Below are positions 6,126-11,171 of a DNA stretch of 11,171 bases, in pieces (within the stretch, counting starts at the first letter, position 1; the number at the start of each line of letters is the position of its first letter). Position numbers and translations under genes: made by a program. Source of the stretch: an uncultured Coprococcus sp. Its GTDB lineage: Bacteria > Bacillota > Clostridia > Lachnospirales > Lachnospiraceae. The DNA lies in the NCBI GenBank assembly GCA_900548215.1, contig URJI01000088.1:1-11171 (forward strand). The letters are read 5' to 3'. The notes beneath the pieces are model-generated. The model saw nothing but the letters and a program-made list of their open reading frames with translations, searched no databases and was not told the origin of the DNA.

Positions 6126-7457
6126 TCAGACTTTGTAAAGATAGTTTGAAATCTCCCAGTCTGTAACCTGTCTGGTGTACTCATTCCACTCTTCCATCTT
6201 TGCATTTGTATATCTCTCAAATATATGTGATCCTACAGCTTCCTTCATAAATTCACTATCGCTCATAGCCAAAGTTGCCTCCCTGAGATTTGCTGGAAGA
6301 CTATGGATATGACGTGCCTTCTTCTCTTCTGGAGACAAGTTGAATATATTCGTATCTACACTTGGCGGAACTGGAAGCTGGCGCTTGATTCCATCAAGTC
6401 CCGCTTTAAGACATACTGCCATTGCAAGATATGGGTTAGCAGTTGGATCAGGGCATCTGAGCTCTACTCTTGTTCCTGCACCACGTGCACTTGGAATTCT
6501 GATAAGAGGACTTCTGTTCTTTGCCGACCACGCAATATAAATTGGAGCCTCATATCCTGGAACAAGTCTCTTGTATGAGTTTACAAGTGGATTTGTTATT
6601 GCCGTCATCTCCCTCATGTGCTCCATAATACCTGCAATAAACCAATATGCTTCCTGACTAAGTCCCAGCTTGTCATTCTCATCTGCAAATATATTCTTGC
6701 CATCCTTCTGGAGTGACATATTCATATGCATACCTGATCCGCATACGCCATACTTTGGCTTTGGCATAAATGTCGCGCAGAGACCATGTCTCTTGGCGAT
6801 AGTCTTGACAACGAGCTTGAATGTCTCAATATTGTCTGCTGTCCTGAGTGCCTCTCCATACTTGAAGTCTATCTCATGCTGTGCTGGCGCAACCTCATGA
6901 TGGGATGCCTCAATCTCAAATCCCATCTGTTCGAGAGTAAGAACCATATCTCTTCTTGCATTCTCCCCAAAATCCAGAGGTCCAAGATCAAAATAACTTG
7001 CTCTCTCGTATGTATTAGTCGTCGGCATACCATTCTCATCTGTTTGAAAAAGGAAAAACTCACACTCAGGTCCGACATTCATCTTGTATCCCATCTCTTC
7101 AGCCTCTGCCAAAGCTCTCTTAAGCACATATCTTGGGTCACCCTCAAAAGGTGTTCCATCAGGCTTATACACATCGCATATAAGTCTTGCAACTTTACCC
7201 TGCTGTGGTCTCCATGGGAATGTCTCATATGTATCATAATCAGGATAGAGATACATATCCGACTCCTCTATTCGAGCAAAACCCTCGATTGACGAACCGT
7301 CAAACATGATCTTGTTGTCAAGAGCCTTCTCTATCTGACTTGAAGTTATCGCTACGTTCTTAAGATCTCCAAAAATATCTGTAAACTGAAGTCTGATAAA
7401 CTCTACATCATCTTCTTTGACCTTTTTCAATATGTCTTCCTTTGTGTATTTTCCCAT
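6126..7457 (-). CDS. glnA: Glutamine synthetase type I (alpha)
   Basis: GlnA forms glutamine from glutamate, ammonia and ATP as a dodecamer in the cytoplasm. The 443-residue length fits the GSI-alpha class of Firmicutes. Visible landmarks are FTDIFGDLKNVAI (25-37), MFDGSSIEGFARIEESDM (51-68), the metal-binding NVGPECEFFLF (127-137) and HHEVAPAQHEIDF (186-198), KPKYGVCGSGMHMNMS (233-248), NSYKRLVPGYEAP with the flap Glu, NRSPLIRIP, and the RVELRCPDPTANPYLA region. The adenylylation-site tyrosine segment of GSI-beta enzymes is absent, as usual for this class. Arg62, which mediates feedback inhibition in Bacillus GSI-alpha, is present. ATG is preceded by AAAGGAG at 7 nt spacing. The gene has a strong promoter (7543-7571) and a structured leader, and an ANTAR gene lies downstream. 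Confidence 0.97.
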   Translation of the reverse strand: MGKYTKEDILKKVKEDDVEFIRLQFTDIFGDLKNVAITSSQIEKALDNKIMFDGSSIEGFARIEESDMYLYPDYDTYETFPWRPQQGKVARLICDVYKPDGTPFEGDPRYVLKRALAEAEEMGYKMNVGPECEFFLFQTDENGMPTTNTYERASYFDLGPLDFGENARRDMVLTLEQMGFEIEASHHEVAPAQHEIDFKYGEALRTADNIETFKLVVKTIAKRHGLCATFMPKPKYGVCGSGMHMNMSLQKDGKNIFADENDKLGLSQEAYWFIAGIMEHMREMTAITNPLVNSYKRLVPGYEAPIYIAWSAKNRSPLIRIPSARGAGTRVELRCPDPTANPYLAMAVCLKAGLDGIKRQLPVPPSVDTNIFNLSPEEKKARHIHSLPANLREATLAMSDSEFMKEAVGSHIFERYTNAKMEEWNEYTRQVTDWEISNYLYKV

Positions 7458-7487
7458 CGCTATACTCCTTTTCTACACATTGTCTAA

Positions 7488-7523
7488 GCAGTCGCATCTA
7501 ATATATTTATTCTAGACGACTGC
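7488..7523 (-). promoter_or_regulatory. Hairpin in the glnA 5' leader
   Basis: GCAGTCG (7488-7494) and CGACTGC (7517-7523) form a perfect 7-bp stem. Above it TCTA pairs with TAGA across a 2-nt bulge, leaving an AT-rich 12-nt loop. It falls in the predicted untranslated leader between the promoter and the ribosome binding site. No T run follows it and the loop lacks the A-x-x-G pattern of ANTAR targets. A role in mRNA stability or control is possible but unproven. Confidence 0.55.
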
Positions 7524-7542
7524 ACGCTTCATAGCTAGAGTA

Positions 7543-7571
7543 ATAATAAACTTTGACAGAACTTTTGTCAA
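7543..7571 (-). promoter_or_regulatory. Strong sigma-A-type promoter for glnA
   Basis: On the - strand a perfect TTGACA (7566-7571) and TATTAT (7543-7548) are separated by 17 bp. The predicted leader is about 75-80 nt. The -35 hexamer forms one arm of a perfect inverted repeat, TTGACA-N7-TGTCAA (7553-7571), so an operator may overlap the promoter. Confidence 0.8.
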
Positions 7572-7660
7572 CACGGTTAAGCAGATGAGCTGTCTCTCCC
7601 ATTTCCAAAAATCTTTCATCTTGTTATCATATTTACATTCACATCTGAATCAATATTAAC

Positions 7661-7699
7661 AAAAAACCCGCTACCCAACAATAAAGTTGAGCAGCGGGT
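7661..7699 (-). terminator. Rho-independent terminator of the rpsF-ssb-rpsR operon
   Basis: On the - strand ACCCGCT pairs with AGCGGGT and the stem continues through two G-U wobbles and CAAC/GTTG to 14 bp (7686-7699 with 7666-7679) with a 6-nt loop. Six T residues follow. It lies 25 nt after the rpsR stop and upstream of the glnA promoter. Confidence 0.92.
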
Positions 7700-7724
7700 C
7701 TTATATACTTATCACTGATAAGAA

Positions 7725-7988
7725 TTAATCCTGAACGTATGGTAATATTGCAATCTGTCTAGCTCTCTTGACAGCAATTGTTATTGCTCTCTGATGCTTT
7801 GCACATGTTCCTGTGATTCTTCTAGGAAGGATCTTGCCTCTCTCAGAAATATACTTTCTGAGTGTGTTTGAATCCTTGTAATCAATCACAGCATCTTTAT
7901 TTGCACAATACTCGCAGACTTTCTTTCTTCTACGGATATTTCTTCTCTTCATTGGAGCGTCAGCTCTATCAGTCTTGTTATAAGCCAT
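7725..7988 (-). CDS. rpsR: Ribosomal protein bS18
   Basis: The 87-residue protein is small-subunit ribosomal protein S18, which pairs with S6 on the central domain of 16S rRNA. The core motif is YKDSNTLRKYISERGKILPR followed by RITGTCAKHQRAITIAVKRARQIAILP. It is the cysteine-containing (potential zinc-binding) form, with CEYC near residues 25-28 and TCAKH near 61-65. The N-terminus is strongly basic (KRRNIRRRKK). ATG has a GGAGGT about 8 nt upstream, 17 nt after the ssb stop. It is the last gene of the rpsF-ssb-rpsR operon, followed by a clear terminator. Confidence 0.97.
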   Translation of the reverse strand: MAYNKTDRADAPMKRRNIRRRKKVCEYCANKDAVIDYKDSNTLRKYISERGKILPRRITGTCAKHQRAITIAVKRARQIAILPYVQD

Positions 7989-8005
7989 TGTATTTACCTC
8001 CTGTT

Positions 8006-8461
8006 TTATTTGAATGGTAAATCGTCCTCTATACCCTCAGGTATACTCATAAAACCTTCAGCACCTGCATTGCCAGGTTCCGGTCTTCCAGCAGGCTGAT
8101 ATCCACCATTACCTGATGTCTGTCCACTGGCAGCTTTGCTCTCTGCAAACTCCTGCTCCTCGACAACAACATCGGTAGTGTATACCTTGTTACCATCCTT
8201 ATTCGTATAGCTTCCAGTCTGAATTCTACCTGTTATAGCAATCTTCGTGCCCTGCTTGAGATATTTCTCAGCAAACTCAGCGCTCTTTCCAAATGCTACG
8301 CAACCTATAAAATCTGCAGTCTGGTCACCGTTTCTATTGAATCTTCTGTCTACAGCCAATGTGTATCTTGCAATAGCCATCTGGCCATCGCCCGAACCTG
8401 ACTGTGAATATCTAACTTCCGGATCACGGGTAAGTCTACCCATCAATATTACCTTGTTCAT
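8006..8461 (-). CDS. ssb: Single-stranded DNA-binding protein
   Basis: SSB coats single-stranded DNA as a tetramer during replication and repair and recruits partner proteins through its C-terminal tip. The 151-residue product has the OB fold at 1-105: MNKVILMGRLTRDPEVRYS (1-19), FIGCVAFGKSAEFAEKYLKQG (51-71), AITGRIQTGSYTNKDG (74-89) and the VYTTDVVVEEQEFAE strand. A Gly/Pro/Gln-rich flexible linker (about 110-138) leads to the acidic tip. The tip ends EDDLPFK rather than at the Phe, so one Lys follows the residue that normally carries the free carboxylate. AGGAGG lies 8-9 nt before ATG, and the gap to rpsF is 16 nt, as in other Firmicutes. Confidence 0.97.
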   Translation of the reverse strand: MNKVILMGRLTRDPEVRYSQSGSGDGQMAIARYTLAVDRRFNRNGDQTADFIGCVAFGKSAEFAEKYLKQGTKIAITGRIQTGSYTNKDGNKVYTTDVVVEEQEFAESKAASGQTSGNGGYQPAGRPEPGNAGAEGFMSIPEGIEDDLPFK

Positions 8462-8477
8462 TATAGAATACCTCCTA

Positions 8478-8768
8478 TTACTCGGCGTCTAATCTAACGC
8501 AAAGATATCTAAGAACGGATTCCATAATACGAATGTTAGCCTCAAGCTGAGCTGGTACGTCAGCATCTGCATCGAACTGAATGAAGTAGTAGTATGCTTC
8601 GTTCATCTTCTGAATCTCGTAAGCAAGCTTCTTAAGTCCACACTCGTTTACATCTGTAATTGTAGCGTTAGCCTTCTCAATATAAGACTTTACCTTATCA
8701 ACTACAGCTGTTCTGGCTTCCTCATCAATCTTTGCACTAACAACTAAAGTCAATTCATATTTGTTCAT
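8478..8768 (-). CDS. rpsF: Ribosomal protein bS6
   Basis: S6 binds S18 on the 30S subunit platform. The product begins MNKYELTLVVSAKID and contains VDKVKSYIEKANATITDVNECGLKKLAYEI, the normal alpha/beta pattern, with YYYFIQFDADADVPAQLE and IMESVLRYLCVRLD at the C-terminus. The length of 96 residues is typical. The open frame runs 12 codons further up to a GTG at 8804, but the ATG at 8768 is chosen because AAGGAGGTG (8776-8784) lies 7 nt before it and the family starts at 'M.KYE'. It is the first gene of the rpsF-ssb-rpsR operon. The 12 upstream codons are untranslated leader and contain a small hairpin. Confidence 0.97.
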   Translation of the reverse strand: MNKYELTLVVSAKIDEEARTAVVDKVKSYIEKANATITDVNECGLKKLAYEIQKMNEAYYYFIQFDADADVPAQLEANIRIMESVLRYLCVRLDAE

Positions 8769-8775
8769 TACATTG

Positions 8776-8784
8776 CACCTCCTT
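8776..8784 (-). promoter_or_regulatory. Ribosome binding site deciding the rpsF start
   Basis: AAGGAGGTG on the - strand, 7 nt ahead of ATG 8766-8768. It falls inside the longer open frame, which argues against the upstream GTG. Directly upstream, TATGG and CCATA (8784-8788 with 8797-8801) can form a 5-bp hairpin next to the site. Confidence 0.85.
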
Positions 8785-8845
8785 ATGGTCTCTGGCCCAT
8801 ACACTTATATGAGCAAGGAATATGATTAATACATCACAAGTGTTG

Positions 8846-8874
8846 ATGTTATCATATTTTTCAATGTTGTTCAA
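8846..8874 (-). promoter_or_regulatory. Promoter for rpsF-ssb-rpsR
   Basis: On the - strand TTGAAC (8869-8874) and TAACAT (8846-8851) are 17 bp apart, with TG one base upstream of the -10 (extended -10). The predicted leader is about 70 nt. The rest of the 211-nt gap (8769-8979) is very AT-rich. I see no convincing terminator in it for the upstream DUF4130 gene. Confidence 0.55.
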
Positions 8875-8979
8875 GCACTTTTTACGTTATTTTGCCGTTA
8901 ATTTTTATTTGTTTTTTCAATTTGCAATTCTATCTCCGCGTTTGACTTTCTCTCCTGAAAATCTGAAAACTATTTTTTA

Positions 8980-9747
8980 TCATATATCATGTACAAACTC
9001 CGTGACATGTTTTCTGCTCCATATCGGAAACATGTTTCTCTGACACTTAGGGTTCTCTCTCTGTTCGATACCTATGGTCTCAAAAAATGATTTCCACATA
9101 TCTGTATACTCATCCCTCATCTTTTCAGCTTTTGAAAGCGCTTCCGCCTCGTTGTCCGTAAGCACCCTTATATACATATTCTTATCTCTTGGATGTACTG
9201 CCGCAAGCCGTCTATTGTCATCCATGATCATCCAGTGCTCGGACATCATACGATCAGCAAAATGCTCGGCCACAGGTATCAGGACATTGTTCCTGGGCTC
9301 TATATGACATACATATACTCTTCTGTCTATCGCAGTAAATCTTGCAAATTCCCTGAATCTGTGCACTTCGTTTCCCACCGTTCTTCTAAGTTCCATCACC
9401 TTCATAACCTCCGGCAGTATAAGCATATGTTCCACCTTCCGCCCCTCTTTGAACGCTACTATCAGATACCTGTACACGGCATCAAGTGCGTCATTCTGCC
9501 AAGACATAAGGGCATAAAACATATTCATATACACTATATCAGAGATTCTGCGAACCGACCTCATAACCTTATCACTCTTCTCATAATCTGCATCCACATG
9601 TATATAATCAGCAAACATATCGAGCTGCCTCAAAGGTTCGCGCATAAGGCAGACACCGCTATGTCCCACACCAAGTGCACAACTCCACGCATCATATATG
9701 CATGTCAGCATATCCTCATAACTACTTCCACATATAAACACTTTCAT
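8980..9747 (-). CDS. TIGR03915/DUF4130-family probable DNA metabolism protein
   Basis: The 255-residue product matches the DUF4130 (TIGR03915) family, which accompanies the TIGR03916 radical SAM protein and is found in other bacteria fused to a UdgX-like uracil-DNA glycosylase domain. Visible family features: the start KVFICGSSYEDMLTCIYDAW (2-21); the HVDADYEKSDKVMRSV region; a central RFTAIDRRVYVCHIEPRNNV segment (about 136-155); the conserved HFADRM..EHWMIMD strand; and the C-terminal WKSFFETIGIEQRENPKCQRNMFPIW and SRKHVTEF. No glycosylase domain is attached and no catalytic motif is obvious. QLDMF (41-45) resembles a sliding-clamp-binding peptide. ATG is preceded by GAGGTGG; the gene starts 10 nt after the radical SAM stop, so the two are surely co-transcribed. 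Its biochemical role is unknown. Confidence 0.85.
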   Translation of the reverse strand: MKVFICGSSYEDMLTCIYDAWSCALGVGHSGVCLMREPLRQLDMFADYIHVDADYEKSDKVMRSVRRISDIVYMNMFYALMSWQNDALDAVYRYLIVAFKEGRKVEHMLILPEVMKVMELRRTVGNEVHRFREFARFTAIDRRVYVCHIEPRNNVLIPVAEHFADRMMSEHWMIMDDNRRLAAVHPRDKNMYIRVLTDNEAEALSKAEKMRDEYTDMWKSFFETIGIEQRENPKCQRNMFPIWSRKHVTEFVHDI

Positions 9748-9757
9748 CTATACCACC

Positions 9758-11171
9758 TCACACCTGCATTCCTATATCAAACAGTGTCATCTGTCTGAAC
9801 TGCTCATCCTTATGACGGATCTCCCAGTTCTCTTTCCTGTTCACATCTGTCATCTCCCGTTCTATATAGTCCTGCTCAACAGGAATCTTGTACATCATCC
9901 TGCCGCCGCACGTTATGAAGTAATGTGCCCTTTTCAGAACAACGCCCATCTTCTTCAGACTCTCAAATGTCAGAAAGCCATACCTTCTGGCCCTGACTAT
10001 TCTTCCTGCAGACTTTGGGCCAACGCCTGGTATCCTAAGAAGCATGTCGTATCCGGCAGTCTGAACCTCTACCGGGAACTGATCAAGATGTCTTACCGCC
10101 CAATTGCACTTGGGATCCATCCTATAGTCAAGATTTGGGGCTGAATCCGAGACTATCTCTTCAGCCCTAAATCCATAGTATCTGATAAGCCAGTCTGCCT
10201 GATACAGCCTGTGCTCCCTGAGAAGCGGAACCTCTGTGCCAATAGCCGGAAGTGCAGCATCATCGTTTAACGGTATATACGCAGAGTAAAACACTCTCTT
10301 CAGATCATAATTCTGATATAGTGTCTGAGCAGTTCTTATCAATGTGTAATCTGTCTCTTCTCCTGCTCCCACTATCATCTGTGTGCTCTGCCCTGCCGGC
10401 GCAAATGGTCTCCGCCTGTCCAAATCATGAAACATAACCGGCAAAAGACCATCTGCAGGCTTCGCAACAGTTTTCTCCGACGACCCGGAAGGTCCGGGAA
10501 TCAAGCTATAATTGTCCACGCCACGGTCTCCCAGCCTGCAATCAGCAGAATGATCAGTATTAAATATGCTGCCAGCAAGATACCTGTTGATTCCGCTTCT
10601 CTCCATCTTCTCTGACTTTCCCACAGCAACGCGATGTGCTCCTATGGTATTCGCAAGTTTTCCCATAGGATCAAGTATAGTCGTAAAACTCTTATTCGGA
10701 GCTAGTTTTCTCAGACTCTCATCAGTTGGAAGTTCCATATTCACACTTACCCTGTCAGACAGATATCCTGCCATACTGATAAGGTCATCCGATGCACCAG
10801 GTATCGTCTTAACATGTATATAACCGTTAAACCTATACTTTGTTCTGAGAAGATACAACGTCTCACACATCTTCTGCATAGTATATGTTGGATCTCTCAA
10901 AATACCAGAACTTAAAAACAGCCCTTCTATATAATTGCGCTTGTAGAATTCTATCACCAGATCACACAGTTCATCCGGCTCAAATGTCGCCCTGGGCACA
11001 TCATTGCTTCTGCGGTTAAGGCAATACTTGCAGTCAAATATGCAATGATTCGTCATAAGCACCTTAAGCAGCGATACACATCTTCCATCCCCCGCAAAGC
11101 TATGACAAATCCCGCATGACACGCTATTGCCAAGCGAACCTTTCACTCCTTTCCTGTCAACTCCGCTGGAA
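9758..11171 (-). CDS. TIGR03916-type radical SAM protein, putative DNA modification/repair (5' end outside window)
   Basis: The frame is open to the right edge, so the GTG at 11146 is not the true start: the eight codons before it read SSGVDRKG, which fits the family's N-terminal '..CSSSG..' stretch. Counting from the 11146 codon as 1, CGICHSF (11-17) and DGRCVSLLKVLMTNHC lead to the cluster motif CIFDCKYC (Cys35, 39, 42; CX3CX2C) and NRRSNDVPR. IEGLFLSSGI (73-82) follows, then FAPAGQSTQMIVGAGEETDY (248-267). A helix-hairpin-helix, LLRIPGVGPKSAGRIVRARR (369-388), indicates DNA binding. The tail has QMTLF (452-456), a sliding-clamp-type peptide. Residues about 182-245 look like an insertion relative to the family as I recall it. 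The product of the reaction is unknown. The DUF4130 partner follows 10 nt later. Confidence 0.9.
   Translation of the reverse strand, partial: SSGVDRKGVKGSLGNSVSCGICHSFAGDGRCVSLLKVLMTNHCIFDCKYCLNRRSNDVPRATFEPDELCDLVIEFYKRNYIEGLFLSSGILRDPTYTMQKMCETLYLLRTKYRFNGYIHVKTIPGASDDLISMAGYLSDRVSVNMELPTDESLRKLAPNKSFTTILDPMGKLANTIGAHRVAVGKSEKMERSGINRYLAGSIFNTDHSADCRLGDRGVDNYSLIPGPSGSSEKTVAKPADGLLPVMFHDLDRRRPFAPAGQSTQMIVGAGEETDYTLIRTAQTLYQNYDLKRVFYSAYIPLNDDAALPAIGTEVPLLREHRLYQADWLIRYYGFRAEEIVSDSAPNLDYRMDPKCNWAVRHLDQFPVEVQTAGYDMLLRIPGVGPKSAGRIVRARRYGFLTFESLKKMGVVLKRAHYFITCGGRMMYKIPVEQDYIEREMTDVNRKENWEIRHKDEQFRQMTLFDIGMQV

Noticed and set aside
7458..7542. ANTAR-type antitermination leader ahead of glnA
   Set aside because: I looked for two hairpins with AxxGxx six-base loops and an overlapping T-run terminator; the only strong hairpin has neither feature.
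8769..8804. Longer rpsF beginning at GTG 8804
   Set aside because: It would add 12 residues not seen in S6, and it contains the strong Shine-Dalgarno that serves the ATG at 8768.
9193..9798. 201-residue open frame on the + strand opposite the DUF4130 gene
   Set aside because: It crosses from one real gene into the next on the other strand, is His/Tyr-rich in the manner of antisense translations, and has no ribosome binding site.
11144..11146. GTG at 11146 as the start of the radical SAM gene
   Set aside because: The frame stays open to the window edge and the upstream codons encode SSGVDRKG, which fits the family N-terminus, so the gene is partial.

Overview
The window comes from a low-to-moderate GC Firmicute of class Clostridia, most likely a Lachnospiraceae-type gut or rumen bacterium. 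The signs are an LL-diaminopimelate aminotransferase (DapL) route to meso-DAP, an alpha-type glutamine synthetase I next to an ANTAR regulator, the rpsF-ssb-rpsR operon, a YerC/TrpR-like regulator, a DUF1836 protein, strong GGAGG ribosome binding sites and TTGACA/TATAAT-like promoters. No mobile element, CRISPR array, tRNA or rRNA is visible.

Layout on the + strand: the C-terminal end of a HlyC/CorC-family membrane protein (2-268) with a terminator, then a DUF1836 MerR-like protein (472-1179) with its own promoter. Everything after that is on the - strand. Read in the direction of transcription, from high to low coordinates, it consists of: (a) a radical SAM / DUF4130-type pair (TIGR03916-like, cut by the window edge, then TIGR03915-like) thought to act in DNA modification or repair; (b) rpsF-ssb-rpsR with a promoter and a clear terminator; (c) glnA with a strong promoter and a structured leader; (d) an ANTAR regulator, dapF and dapL, closely spaced, ending in a terminator; (e) a GH13 alpha-amylase-like gene with its own promoter, followed by the yerC-like regulator. 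A two-way terminator separates yerC from the converging DUF1836 gene.

Gene cooperation: DapL makes LL-DAP and DapF converts it to meso-DAP for lysine and peptidoglycan. GlnA assimilates ammonia, and the ANTAR protein between glnA and dapF is a likely RNA-binding antiterminator linking nitrogen status to these genes (inference). S6, SSB and S18 form a classic translation/replication operon.

The most unusual observations are these. First, the alpha-amylase-like protein is full length and has a well-preserved GH13 scaffold, but all three catalytic carboxylate positions are changed (Asp to Gln, Glu to Asp, Asp to Glu) and the region I Asn-His and region II Lys-His are gone; it looks like a cytoplasmic GH13 pseudoenzyme. 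Second, the radical SAM protein ends in QMTLF, a good match to the bacterial sliding-clamp-binding pentapeptide, and its partner carries QLDMF, which suggests a replisome-linked DNA modification or repair system. Third, the ANTAR protein has a receiver domain without a phosphoacceptor Asp. Several start sites differ from the longest open frame or use TTG, and these are explained in the entries.
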